Below are positions 11,672 to 28,740 of a stretch of DNA of 64,000 nucleotides, in pieces. Made by a program: the position numbers and the translations under genes. This DNA comes from Druceiella hillmani (taxonomy: Eukaryota > Arthropoda > Insecta > Lepidoptera > Hepialidae): the NCBI GenBank assembly GCA_039881145.1, contig JAYKKI010000090.1, positions 7,862,501 to 7,926,500 of the forward strand. The letters run 5' to 3'. The notes under the pieces are model-generated. The model had not been told where the DNA came from. It saw nothing but the letters and a program-made list of their open reading frames with translations, and did no database searches. Positions within the stretch are counted from its first letter, which is position 1; every line of letters starts with the position of its first letter.

Positions 11672-14600
11672 AACAGTATATGTTCGTAACCGCTTAAATT
11701 TCTCCACAACCAGCTACCGCCTTCCATTAGTGATAGATAGCCCCCTGCTCCCATTGATGTTCAAAAATTTTGGTAGCGGTGGCTGTATGTTACGGGATCT
11801 TTCCTAACAAGTTTTTCTAGAAAGTTTAAAAAATTGCTAGAAGATTCTACACCGGAACGGAACGTCACAGATTGCTCACAAATACATTCCTCACAATACA
11901 TTGCCAACGGATGTCGAATAACTCTGAACTGGAAATTGTACATACTATGTTTTAGAAATAGTGATCCTCCAAGACAAATTTCGACACGCGTGTATTAGTA
12001 TTATTTTAGCAACGAAAAGGGACGAGTCTAAACAAATAAAGAGCCTAAGTCCGAAGGGCATTTTTTGTTATATTTTCTATTCTTTTTTTCATCTTTTTGT
12101 TGTTTAACTTTTGTCGCAAATATCCGGACGCATATGGGCATGTTTATAAAATGTTTCTAAAAATCGCCAAGAAAAAAGGCTGAACTTTAAACCTACGAAT
12201 ACGTGCATATATATACACTGTTTTAGTAGTCTTTAAAGATCATTTAAACAAAAAACAATTTTCAACTTACCATTTTTATTTCATTACAACTTATTTCTGT
12301 TGCTAAGTATCACTACGAAATATTTTCCTATATGTTAAATATGATAATAAATAAAATAAATTCTGATATGAAGATTGAACTGAATTTTGATGCTGGGCTG
12401 GAAGCAACCTGACGTGATCTAAAATTCTGGACTTCTGAGAAAAGCAAGGCTTACGTCTGTGGTTTGTAAAGCTTAGAATTACTGATGCATTTTGAAATAC
12501 AGTTTGCTACGGTGTCTGAAAACAGACCTTTGTTATGGTAAGCCGAGACTTTGGGAACAGGACTGTGTCATCATGCTAATGTGAGATGCTGTGAAGCGGT
12601 GTTGTATAAGGATTAGAGAAATCAGGGATGCAACAGTAAATATGTTATGTTCGTATATACATACATACATATGTACGCACAGATTCCGATGTAATTCTTG
12701 CTAATCTAGTCATAGTTCCTTCGACGCTTCCATTATTATATAACCCATCATGGATACTATCGTTATATATGACTTCTTCTATTTGTAAAATAAGTCATTA
12801 AATTTTAACCACATGATCGCATGGAACATGTGTTCTTCCCATCGTTACGTAATTTTAGAAAACATCGGGATCTTATACTAAAAATCAATTTATTGAAATA
12901 ATTAAATCCTAAGCAACCACGAAATAAATAGAAAGTTGTTTGTCCAAAATAAGTAAATGTATTATATATTGACGTTTGATAATCCTACGCAATGATAGTA
13001 CATTGCCAGCCATTTCTATTTAATTCTAAGGGTTTGTGCCAACCAGTAACATTTATCCAATAATAACTATGGCGAGAAATGTGAAGCAGTAATAGAAAAG
13101 AAGACGAGATTTTAAAATAAGTCATGCTATGTTTTTGTTTTGTGCTGTACAATTGTGAGAAGTATTTGTAAACAAGTAGATAAATTATTTTTTATTTGTA
13201 TTCAATTTACTAGTTATTTGACAAAAATCGTAATAACGAGAAATATCCCGTGATAACGAAAACTAAAACGACGTTCTGAGGAAATCAACGTAATGTAAGG
13301 TTAATTTCAAGTACTATAGATCGTGCAAATACTCTCGCGTTTCAATCTGTAACTAATACCTGGGTAATGATCTGGTAATGCACTTCGAAAGGAGAAGTAT
13401 ATTATTAATGACGTGATCCTGAACTTCATGATACGAATAAAGTAATATAGATGATCGAGGAAATCTACGTGATTGAGGAAACCAACGCCATGCGTGGAAT
13501 GAAATGAACGCCGATGCACATGAAGAAAAAAAAATAAATTTTTATATTTAGTGTTAAATTTCTATTGATTTCAAAACATTCCCCAAATTTTTGTGTTATA
13601 GAATTTCTGGAAGGTTGAAATAAATGAACAGAAGAGTCTTGAAATTGTATTGTGCAATACTCGGGACAGTCTAAGCATTAGTTTTAGTACAAAATTACCT
13701 AGTTTGGAAAACAATATGAACAATAAAGAAATAGAAATAATGTCAGAAAAATACAGAAAAAAATAAGACAAAAGGTGAAAAAAGTGAAAAGAGGCCGAAG
13801 GACGGAAAAAAGAAAATAAAATAAAAACACAAAATGCTTGACGGAATAAAATTTAAAAAAACCGAAAAATAAAATACCGAAACAAATTAATGGCCATAAA
13901 GATGAGTCACTACTAAAATAAGTACTATGAGTAAAATTTAATTCTAGCCTCAAAGGAAAAAAAGAAAAACCATAAAGGCCGTAGTTGCTTTAAATTTTAT
14001 AAAATTGTATCTCAATATCTGAAGGGTTTTCATAATGCTGAAGTTTGTAATTATGAATGGCCTATCAAGCATTGTGATACAAAATAATTGTTATGGCAAT
14101 CATCTCTGTTAAATTTTAAACAAGAAGGCTACTCAAGTTCTTACGTATACACAAATAGAAATATTCAAAGATTCAAATGTAATTCATACTGATCTACTAT
14201 CATATTGCACTTAAATACTTTCGCTGTATTTCAGGCTAACATTCATATTTGATAAAGAAACAAAATATAAAAATGCATGCCAGTTGTTATTAATTACGAT
14301 ATTGTTTTTCTTGGTGTGCCAAGTAAACTATGCTACATCAATAAAGTAATATGTTTAGGGAATATGGTCCCTACAAAATTTCATGACATTTCTTTTAAGA
14401 AATTCAGATTCTTTGACAATTGAAATAGGTAGCTATTTGAGAATTACCTTAATATGAAAGAATTCAATTAATTATAATAAAATATAATTGACCTTATTAT
14501 GAAAGAATTCAACATCTATTAGTGTTGTCATGTACACAAGAAAATGTATTAAATGATAAGCTCTAACCCACATATAAAAGGACATTACATATTTGGAATC

Positions 14601-16788
14601 AGCAAAAGTTATTGGTCCAGAAAACATCCAGTATATGGCATAGAGTAAATGAATATCCACTGAAAAAGTTGAAATGAAAATAACCATCAAATAGTTTCTT
14701 CGCGTGGAATTAAAACAAAGTTTTAATTTTAAAAGTTATATAAACATTTTCATGTGCTTAATACAATTTTTATATTATAACTTGGCAAGGTTTTATTCCT
14801 GTATTAGGATTTACTTGTATTTTAAATATTATTTTCAATTTATGTTTCATATGTAAAATATAAAACAAAGCAATGTTTTTAAAGTGTTAAGTTTTAATAA
14901 TTCATCCTGTACTATTAGAGACTGCCGGCGACACCTCTAAGACATGGCAATTTGAACCATTGTGAGTGATACCCTCCAAAATGTTTACCCATCTTTGACA
15001 AGACAACGGTCACGCAGTAAAGCATATCAAATAAACTTTAAAACTGCAATTCATAAATAAACTATTTCTAAGAATTCCGATAAGATATTTCTAAGAAAGT
15101 CAGCTGTGCCTAAGATTTATTAACATTCAAAAATGTATTTTCGTAAGGTAGACATAAGAACACTTACTAAGTGTTTACAGAAAAATAGCAAAAATGTTTT
15201 TCTCACATTTCAAGTTTAAGTTATCGGTACATAAAGGTAATACTCAAACCAACCAACCCAAAAGGTGGGAGTGAGGAGAGGTGAAGTGTTGTGTTATTTT
15301 CATTTTAAAGTGTCATTTCATGTAACAGTTTAGTGAGGAGGAACCGAGTGCCGTGGAGAAATATAATTTCACTTAGGTATAAATGGAAACTCACTCATTT
15401 TTTCTTTCGTCTTATATTTAACTTTCAAGCATCCAGCTTTCCTTTTAAGACAGCATTGATGGATTTACTTACTTACTTTGCTGATTTTTTGGTTATTAAA
15501 ATTATATGACACTCGATAATAACTTCTTTCAGTAATGGTGTTTGCAGTTAGCTATACAGATTTGTATTATTGTATTGAGAGAGATTTATATAAATGTATG
15601 TAATATTAATTTTTTTTAATTCCTTTCTATGAGGTTAGTTTAATTTGATACTATAAAATAATATATTGTTATTGTAATTGTCGATAGAATTAGAAATATA
15701 ATGCTGTGTTTAAAATGCTGTCTTTTATACAATAAGTTTTAATACATATTTTAAGTATATTCTTGAATGAAAATCTTAATAAGCAAATAATAAAGAATTA
15801 TATTGACTCGGGTGGCGCATGTTGATACGCCATCGAGTGCCCTACAACTCTCAAGTAAGTTTATGATGCTGAATGTATTAGCTGAATGTCGACTATATTA
15901 TTTTTATTCTGGACGGGCGCACTCATCAATGCGACGATCGTGCGACCGTGGGTACGTAATCGAATTACATATCGGAGGCTGCTAATAGTGAAAAATTCTA
16001 AAAGAAAGAAATATATTAAGGAAAGAAATATATATAATTTAAATGCTATTTGATTACGATTTCTATAGTTTCTATATTTTTTGCAAAATTGAAGTACAGT
16101 AAAATTTGATTTTTGTTATGTTTAATAGTTTCTCGGTCGAGATGACTACGCCTATGTATATAAATTACCAGGCTACGAGTAATACATATTTTTAGTTCTG
16201 CCTACTTGCAATTTCTGTGATTAACGTCAGTGAAGTGTAAGTTAGTCTAATTGCGCAAATGTAATCTGGATTTTATTTCACTTAGATCACATGTTATGTA
16301 CGAGTTGTCTTGGAATGTGTGATTATAGTGGTTTCAAACTCATGTTTACAACGAACGTGTATGTAACATAAACAGCTAAGCGTTTGTATTGTAGCTCTTG
16401 AAGAAGAATAAATGACATTCAAATAGCTATTTTCTTCCAGCATAAACAGATAATCACCACAAGAAGAATTTCAATTTCCCATTATGGTAATGTCAAAATC
16501 TCCTGATACAATACAATTTTTAAACTTGGTCCATTTATGACTTTCAGTATCGAGTGATGTTATAAATGGTATTACACAGTAACATGCGGTTGGTGAAAAG
16601 GTTTTATGAATGAGACGATACCTTCGATTTGATTTCTTCCATTGTTGCATAATAAGTGTAAACCTTCTAGAAAATATGGAGGAGGGTTGCTTGAAAGCTA
16701 ATATTCTGTCAATATTATGACACATAATTTTATTTTTATCCGCCCGAAAATAAGACCAGTGCGTTCAAATACTTTACAATACTTTTTA

Positions 16789-16804
<16 letters not shown>
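11670..16804. other. Long gene-free AT-rich stretch
   Basis: Five kilobases without a recognised gene, RNA or transposon. The 11761-11943 minus frame (60 codons, low in repeats) and a slightly less AT-biased segment near 12380-12640 were inspected and show no family motif. Lys/Glu- or Phe-rich frames around 13570-13950 simply reflect A/G-rich versus T/C-rich strands. Confidence 0.5.

Positions 16805-16885
<81 letters not shown>
16805..16885. repeat. Compound (TA)n(TG)n microsatellite
   Basis: A pure TA tract (16805-16857) switches abruptly into a pure TG tract (16857-16885). Compound tracts of this kind usually arise by point mutation of one unit followed by slippage. Confidence 0.97.
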
Positions 16886-16887
<2 letters not shown>

Positions 16888-16974
16888 ATTACATAAAAAA
16901 TTGTTGAAATAAAAGGTAACACACGCCTTTTTTCTAATTGAGTGGAAAAAATATTTGACATAACTCTTTTTAAC

Positions 16975-17100
16975 ACACCCGGAGTGCGATGTTTAGTCGC
17001 AGTGGCAAGATTCGCAGCTGTTAGCAAGGTCTGAGCAGCAGCTCGAGAATTATTTCCCTGAGTGGCGTTGAACAACGTGCGCAAGTATCGTAAGTAGGAA
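16975..17100. pseudogene. Possible unidentified coding relic
   Basis: This 125-bp segment is much less AT-biased than its surroundings. On the minus strand it is open for about 60 codons and Ala-rich (residues like SRAAAQTLLTAANLAT), continuing into the adjacent microsatellite. On the plus strand it reads TPGVRCLVAVARFAAVSKV, stop, AAARELFP, stop, VALNNVRKYRK. Either strand could be the original sense. I cannot assign a family. It may be a transposon fragment or an old exon, and chance is not excluded. Confidence 0.3.
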
Positions 17101-17382
17101 AAAGATTACAAATAATTATGAATAATATTTATATTTTCTGAAAAAAGTCATCTTTTATATTTTATTTTAAAGACTCTCTTTGCCCAACACTTATTCCCGG
17201 ACAGTTGTATAATACTCCTCTCCCTAAATAATGTCAAGGAAACGTTCAAGTAAATGCATGCACACATCTCGTTTATGATTTTTAAGTAAAAAGATAGGTT
17301 TTGCTTTTATCCATGTTTTAGTAAAACAACAGCTTAAGAAATAAAGGAACTTTGTTCCATAGTTTTATTATAAAATTAAAAT

Positions 17383-17387
<5 letters not shown>

Positions 17388-17437
<50 letters not shown>
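17388..17437. repeat. (TA)n microsatellite
   Basis: About 25 uninterrupted TA units. Confidence 0.97.
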
Positions 17438-17441
<4 letters not shown>

Positions 17442-17951
17442 TCAAAATATATTTAAATTAATGCCTTTTTAGTGATTCAAATAATTTTATTCCAAAAAAT
17501 GCACTTATAACTCTTTTAGAAATTTGCAAATTAAATACTTCATTCAATGTATTTTTAATTTCGAAATATTTAAATATATTACTACAGCTATATATTGAGG
17601 GGTTAATATTTAAAAAAATAAATATATCGTACTTAAAGTACTTTAAAAATGTTAAATTTAGCTGTTCATGAACTTGAATGAATGTGTACAAAACTTCATA
17701 ATTCTTCTAATTGTTTAAGAATTATGCTTTATAAGCTTATTAATACTTCTTGATTGTATATTTTATTACCATTTTGGAATGATTGGAACTCCAACCTATT
17801 TTTCTGACATAGATTAGTTAATTGAAAGATATAATTGTACTTCATTATATCAATATAACGTTTCTTTCAATTTCATATTAACAACCTATTTTATTCCAAG
17901 AGGTATACGATACTTTTACAGTACTATGATTTCTGTTTCTATATGAAAAGC

Positions 17952-18072
17952 TGGCGGGCAGGCAGACAAGCGGGCAGGCGGGCAGGCGGGCAGGCGGGCA
18001 GGTGAGCAGGCGGACAGGTGGACAGGCGGGCAGGTGGCTAGGCTGGTGGACGAGAGGCGGGCAGGCGTGCAC
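17952..18072. repeat. G-rich minisatellite, 8-bp GGCGGGCA unit
   Basis: Roughly a dozen 8-bp units of GGCGGGCA and close variants (GGCAGACA, GGTGAGCA, GGTGGACA). Four consecutive GGG runs at 17972-17998 separated by CAGGC loops fit the G3-N1-7 rule for a G-quadruplex on the plus strand. It sits immediately past the 3' end of the minus-strand LINE remnant at 18105, so it may have grown from that element's tail. Confidence 0.95.
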
Positions 18073-18104
18073 GCGGCGCACGCACATGCGTATATGTGCG
18101 AAAG

Positions 18105-19963
18105 ATATTACTTTCTATTACTCCGTGTGATTATATGTTACTCTTTAGACGCACGCTCTTTAACGAAATGTTATGCACGTCTTCGTGCTCATTCCAATGG
18201 AATAAAATGTGACTCATGTCCTACCTCTCAAATTCGCAGGTACACACCGGGGTATCTCGTAGGGCGAATCTATGCAAACTGGTATCAAATGCGTCACATC
18301 TTACTCAATATTTCATGGTATAGTAATCGGAAACGAGCTAATTTTTATTTAACCTCTCGGACACACCGGGGAAAGACAACCTGGTCGTTTCTCCCTTGGA
18401 ATCATGGTAGGACCACCTAGAAAGCTAATAAGCAACGACGATTTCTAAAATACGTCTCTTTCTGTCAATAATAGACTTACCTCGTGCTAAAATAAAATTA
18501 GTTGCGCGTTTTACGATCACGAGGTCGGCAGGCAAAAGACCCGCAAATTCTGGGAACGCATCCATTCAGCAGGTTCTGCGATCTCCCTATAATACTAGTG
18601 TAACCTGCTGGATCCTGACGCACCACTGACCGACACCGTATAGGCCAATATACGTAGGTATATATCAGTTTGAGGGTAGTGTTATTCAGCTCCTAGCCGG
18701 CACCGGCAAGCCGGGCCATGGCATGGAAGGCTACCAAGCCCCTCACCGATGTACTGCGCCTATTGTAAAAAGCTACGCCATGCATCGAGGACCATGCCCA
18801 ATAGATGACTTGGGCATGGTCCTTGCACACCGATCCTAGCACCGGTCACGACCACAGACATCTCCCTCGCCAGCCTGCCCTCGAAGAAGACAACCTCGGA
18901 CTTTTGTGCCCCACAAATGTTAGCTTATTCTTAATATTTCAGTCGTGTAACCTAAGGATAAAAGTCTGTTATCCTATTTTCTCACTTTTTATATAGCGCG
19001 GCTCGCTCGTCCGACCAACAGCAGAGCAATAACCGCGTATGCGACAGTACCACATCCCTGAAACGGTATCGTGAGTATACCATCAAATATAATGTTCCAC
19101 AATATTGATCCAAGGACAAAGCCTTGATAGTAGTCTCTAGTTAACATTTTCCTAAGTATTGTCTCTCCATCCTGTAAAAATACAACTCAGTCGCAGAACT
19201 AATCCATAATAATCCGGCGGAGCCCAGCTGACACTCAAAACGTGGAAAATATGGCCGGCTACCAGGCATTTTCAAACGCGCCGGAGATGTCCAAAAAGAC
19301 ATCTAAGACTTATTTGTCTGGGCACGTATGAACCCAAAATAGAGCTCTAGACATCGGATCAAATGGGGACACTCTGGATCTGAAACCGTATTGTCTGTCA
19401 GAACCCGGCGAATAAGATAGCTGTGCTAAGAGACGCACCGCCAGTACTCGCTCGAGTTTTCCAAAGGCCGAAAGGAATGTGATGGTTCTGAAGAATTTTG
19501 AATTGCTGTGCGATTTCCCATTACTCTTTAGTATGACTTTAAGCCTCCCCACTTTTCATACCTTCGTAAAGTGGCTCGTTTGAAGATAGCGGTTAAAGGT
19601 CGCAAGCATCTCGATTTTCCACACTATTTTCAATAACCTATTATCGATTCTATCAAAGCATGGAGCCCTTCTCGACTCAAGGTTCTCAAGGTTGACGTCT
19701 AACTCTGAGTGTCGCAGCTCTCAATCAAAGCTGCTATCCGGGACTATGTTCATGTACACTTCCGTACGTACACTTCTGTATACGGCTCTCCAGGGATTCG
19801 AGTTTCTTGTATCGGTAATAAAATTACGAAAATGGGAGCGTCTAACCCTGTCAACCTCTCTATTATAGTGTACACCTGGTAGTACCCCTGGCATCCACTA
19901 AAGCCACCCGGTGAGCCTCTACAATTTCTTAGTGCGTTCCGTGGTTCTTAGCTCGCTGTTAGT
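18105..19963 (-). mobile_element. R1/Jockey-type LINE remnant, 5'-truncated
   Basis: Read on the minus strand, the element keeps the order of a non-LTR retrotransposon ORF2 from the RT N-terminus to the C-terminal zinc-knuckle region. Segments: REVDRVRRSHFRNF and NSNPWRAVYRS (about 19880-19760); LSAFGKLERVLAVRLL and RQYGFRS (19490-19370, RT fingers); LDVFLDISGAFENA (about 19312-19262, palm motif A relic); QGFVLGSILWNIIFDGIL (about 19130-19079, the QGS.LGP.LWN box); VAYAVIALLLVG (about 19050, relic of YADD with both Asp lost); VVVTGARIG and MVLDARRSF (about 18850-18760); LSRWSYHDSKGETTR (18422-18378); LHRFALRDTPVCTCEFE (about 18278-18226, CxC of the terminal Cys motif). Many stops and frameshifts and the lost catalytic aspartates show it is inactive. 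Its GC content is clearly higher than the neighbours. Its 5' side abuts a (TA)n tract. Confidence 0.85.
18788..18823. repeat. Inverted repeat inside the LINE remnant
   Basis: AGGACCATGCCCA (18788-18800) and its exact complement (18811-18823) form a 13-bp stem around a 10-nt loop. It lies in the thumb-connection part of the RT relic. Confidence 0.85.
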
Positions 19964-19974
19964 TATATGGTAGC

Positions 19975-20033
<59 letters not shown>

Positions 20034-20079
20034 TTATACCAGATACATATTAATATATATATACACACACATATATATT

Positions 20080-20135
<56 letters not shown>
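19975..20135. repeat. Pair of (TA)n microsatellites
   Basis: Two TA tracts (19975-20035 and 20053-20135) with CA, GT and TTT interruptions. The first begins at the truncated 5' end of the LINE remnant. Confidence 0.95.
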
Positions 20136-20141
<6 letters not shown>

Positions 20142-20404
20142 TCATACTTGATAGAAGTTTATAGACTACATTTTGTTGCGTTATAAGGTAGAGCAGAGAT
20201 AATGAATTTAACAAACTTCGGGGAATAATACTTGAATTATGCAAACTCGCTTATTTATTGAGTGATCATCCCAAGTATTCCTGCCGATTTGCCTTCAACC
20301 CTAACTATCCACGTCATAAACGAGGGAGGAAAGCAGTAATATTAAAATATCATACGCAGGGGAAAACGGGGTTACACCCAATTATAAATAAAAATAAATA
20401 TAAG

Positions 20405-20493
20405 CATTACTGTCACTATGAATAGACCGCGACGCTCGCGCCCCTTGAACTTTGCGAGGAGCCGCGAGCGATATGAAATAGTGATGACATAAT
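20405..20493. repeat. Imperfect inverted repeat with GC-rich core
   Basis: CGCTCGCG (20433-20440) pairs with CGCGAGCG (20463-20470), and outside it CACTAT (20414-20419) pairs with ATAGTG (20478-20483). It is a small CpG-rich fold-back in AT-rich DNA. It could be a fragment of a miniature element, but no flanking duplication was seen. Confidence 0.5.
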
Positions 20494-20698
20494 TACCGGT
20501 AAGCTGTGCAAACTCATCTACCTCACTTGGTTTATTTCGTTTAGGTGAAGGAAATTCATTTATTCTGTTCTCCCCATGTCACGCGCAGCTCCTGCTACTA
20601 AAACTTTGAGTTAAAACAGGATCTTTGCTTACCATATATTATTTGATTTAAATGTATTAAGTATCATTTAAATTATTATTTAATTAATATAAATAAAT

Positions 20699-20744
20699 AA
20701 ATGTATTTAAATAAAATAATATATTATTTGATTTAAATACATTT
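20699..20744. repeat. 46-bp near-perfect palindrome
   Basis: AAATGTATTTAAAT at 20699-20712 matches the complement of 20731-20744, and the centre AAATAATATATTATTT continues the symmetry. Only one pair mismatches (A/G) and there is no spacer. A partial direct copy of one arm (ATTATTTGATTTAAATGTAT) lies at about 20638-20657. Confidence 0.9.
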
Positions 20745-22198
20745 ATCTATACTTACACTTACGCAAGAAAATACATTCCAAGCGGAGTAACAAAACAATT
20801 TCCAATAATAATGTTACTAACTGTAATTTGTGGCGGAAAAGATAGATCCGAATTTTAAATGATTTGCATAAATAGATATTTTCTAACTTATTTTAACTTA
20901 GTCCCCAAGAAATATGTTGTGAGCTATTTTCATGAAAATATTAAAACATTTTTCATCCTATAAATCAATAACATTATTAAATATTATTCATCTTATAAAT
21001 CAAGTACATTATCAAACAATCTCCAAACAAAATTAAATTTATATTTCAAAGGCATTAATTAATTAGTATAAACAACAATTATAAAATATTAGGTAATAAA
21101 CCCTCATTCAAACCCCTTCCAAACAACTTTGCTCTTTTGAGCTTTCATTGACATATAGGAAATTTAAAGGCGTTTTCCGCCTGTTTCGAAAATTATACTA
21201 TAATGAATAATTTATCAGAATAGGCAAGTGCTTCCTTGGAAGAATCTATTTATATTTTGAATGTCTTAACAAAGATTTCAGAAGAGGACTGATATAATAA
21301 CGGAATTTCATTTATACCGATTTATAATATCTTGCAAAATATTTTGTGCTTGTTGGAATTTACGATCAAACACAACATGTAATGAAAATTTCTATTACTT
21401 TTAGACAATTCGATCAGATTAACAATATTGAAATTTGTTTTTTTTTTTAATACAAAGAAAGTAGCTGCTCGATTCACAATTTTTTTAATAGCAATTTGAC
21501 GAGAGTAGAAGATATTGAATTTTTCTTTGAAAATTAACTTTTAGATTTTTATTAAAATAGATACTACACACAAACGTAGAAATATGTAATAAAAATACTC
21601 ATTCATATACGTGATAATCACACCATCTGGTGCTTAAGGTGGTAACACGCAATTTTGAATTTAGGAATTTTTATAAATATTTCCAAATCTTTTTTTTAGG
21701 GTTACTTACTTCACAATAAAAAAAAACTATTTCTCTAAAAAAATGCTTTATAGTAAAAATTTTAAATTTGGTATACCACAGAACCATATCACTCGGAACA
21801 TACCTCAAAAGCTAATACTTAAATATGTTTATATGAACTATATACTGAACCTAAACTCGTGACGAAAATCGGGTTCTAGTAACTTACGGAAAGGAAAACA
21901 ATAACGATGATTTTTGATTAATTATATTAGATATTATTAAATATTGGATGGACTGGGAAGTTCACAATGATGACTATATATTATAAAAAAAGTAATTTCG
22001 TACACTTAAAACGAGGTATGAAACCCTGGACGTGTGAAATAGATTCTTGATTGACTTTTTTGTATTCTAAATACATTGTACTTTACATGGAAAAGAGTTT
22101 AAAACTTAATTTCTTTAAAAGCGGGTACTACGAATTTCCCGAAAATTTCACTGCTTTTAGTTCCTTATAAGTTAAACACGAGAAATCACAAGACGCGT
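20745..22198. other. Gene-free AT-rich stretch
   Basis: No gene, RNA or transposon end recognised. Confidence 0.5.
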
Positions 22199-26767
<4,569 letters not shown>

Positions 26768-27180
26768 CTGCGAGTTGGAGAAAGGCCCTTCTCGTGGTTT
26801 CTGTACGAAGTATGATCCGTAAGGAGGAGAGCCATGGGTACAGTAGTTATTTCAAGTAGTTACTCCAAGGATTATGAAGTGGCAATTGGCAGGTCATATA
26901 AAGCGCAGAACTAATGATCGTCGAGAATGAAAGATTCTTGAATGGCGACCACGTACCGAATGACATAAAGTGGAACAGCTTCTTGCTAAATGGACAGATG
27001 ACCATCTAGAACGCTGAAAATCATTGTACGCAAGCAGCACTGGATCAATCTTTTTTGAATCTACAGGGGTAGGCTTCGTTCAGTAGCGGGCGTCTTCCGA
27101 ACGATGATAATGACATTTTAGGCAATATTATCACAAATCAAACTTAGAAGAAGAAGTGCGACGAATGGAAAAGTTAATGT
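26768..27180 (+). mobile_element. RTE-like LINE 3' end remnant
   Basis: On the plus strand, frame-shifting segments follow the C-terminal order of lepidopteran endonuclease-reverse transcriptases: SWRKALLVVSVRSMIRKEE (about 26772-26830, relic of the RAMERAMLGVSLRDRIRNEEI-type stretch), MKWQLAGHIKRRTNDRRE (26874-26927, relic of LKWQWAGHI), stop, KILEWRPRTE, stop, HKVEQLLAKWTDDHLER (to about 27017), then a GVGFVQ relic near 27070. Several in-frame stops and frameshifts show it is dead. The right side runs into GAAGAAGAAG near 27150, which could be the remains of the short-repeat tail used for target-primed integration. All upstream domains are absent, as in a typical 5'-truncated insertion. It belongs to the same broad family as the 5.4-6.5-kb remnant but covers a later segment. 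Confidence 0.8.
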
Positions 27181-27189
27181 CATTGAATA

Positions 27190-28280
27190 ATGAGGTCCAA
27201 TATATGAGACATATCATATATACTGATGCGATAACTAACATAACGAGTACTTTGTGTTCCGCCTAAACTGAAGAGCCATATAAATTCATAAAGTACATTC
27301 AGTAGATATTTTTTTATAGTAGGAATTCGACAGTTCTAAATTTAAGATTGTAGAAGAGGAAAAGTATATGTAGCGTGCTATGTTGAAATTATAATATTCG
27401 AAAATTTTAAAACAACTGTGCCCTAAACGCAAATAATACCAAAACTAAAGAATAATAAACACAAACAAACCATACGTCTACAAAAGATATTATAGAGAGA
27501 AGGCAAAATTACTTAAGAAACCGCCCAAGTACAAGTAAACACACACAACGAGGGTATCATTTTAAAATTTAAATATTCATGATTACGTAGCAGAGTGACT
27601 CACTTAAAGTTATTTTCACTTTAAAAATAGTTTCTCAAAAACCTTGGTATTATTACTAATGACTTTTTGAAAATGTAATATTTAGCTATATTTCTTATTT
27701 ATCGTTTAAATAAAAATATATGACAACATTTATACCGAGTTAAAGAGTTTATTGACTAATCAAACAATTGTCAACAAAATGACGGTTCATTATTTTGGTT
27801 TTTGGTTTTATCGCGGTTTTTGGTTTTATTTTCGTCATGTCACAGATTACAAAATTTCAAACATTCAAGGAGACCGGCCAAAATCAAATAGTTATTACAA
27901 ACATAAAAATTACTTTCTAATAAATAGAAAATAAACACTTTAGAAATTGTTTTTAAAACGACAATCAGATAAATGAGAAATCTTCTATTTTTTATTGTAA
28001 ATTCAGATTAACTTTCATAATGTAAAGAACTCTTAGACCAACAAAATGATATGAAGTGTAGATTGTGTCATTTATTTTCGACAATACTGAACAAATGTCA
28101 ATGTCAGTTACCAGTTTACTTTAACTTATCTAATTGTTACACGTTAAATAGACGATGTTCACTGATTATTTTTCGTAAGCCTTTCTGGAAAATATTTATG
28201 ATAATAGGTAGGTTTTTATTCCTAGTTTTATATAGATTCTCGATAAATTAAAATTCATGATAAAATATATGCGCATTTAC
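27190..28280. other. Gene-free AT-rich stretch
   Basis: No gene recognised. A GGTTTTTGGTTTTAT direct repeat occurs at about 27800-27828. Confidence 0.5.
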
Positions 28281-28414
28281 AAAGATGTTTTTTTTTCTAT
28301 TTTCTATTATAATAATGAATTGTTTTTTTGTTTTTTTGCTCTTCGTAATCGCTGAGCAAAAAACAAAAAATTTTTTTTAAATTTATTATAATAGAAAACA
28401 GAAATACTATCTTT
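28281..28414. repeat. Long fold-back (MITE-like) inverted repeat
   Basis: Left arm 28294-28341 and right arm 28354-28403 are near-complementary, with outer words TTTCTATTTTCTATTATAAT and TTTTTTTGCTC mirrored on the other side. A 12-nt loop separates them. A further AAAGAT (28281-28286) pairs with ATCTTT (28408-28413). There is no coding content. Size and shape fit a miniature inverted-repeat element or a self-complementary insertion. I could not identify a clear target-site duplication. Confidence 0.7.
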
Positions 28415-28574
28415 TTTAAAGTTGTATTATATTTCTCCGACGTCAGGCCTAATCATACCTGTCTCCATTAGGTTTATATTTTAATATAATTGAAGGTCAC
28501 GTTCTTCAAACTTTTTTCCGTTATAATACTCTTTTTTTACACTGACTCTATTCGTAATGATGACATCGAATAGT

Positions 28575-28608
28575 TATATATATATATATACACGTTACCG
28601 TAAATTGA

Positions 28609-28680
<72 letters not shown>

Positions 28681-28693
28681 GTGTGTGTGTATA

Positions 28694-28739
<46 letters not shown>
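28575..28739. repeat. (TA)n microsatellite cluster
   Basis: A short tract (28575-28591), a 20-bp unique spacer, then a long tract (28611-28739) interrupted by GTGTGTGTGT at about 28681-28690. Confidence 0.95.
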
Positions 28740-28740
<1 letters not shown>

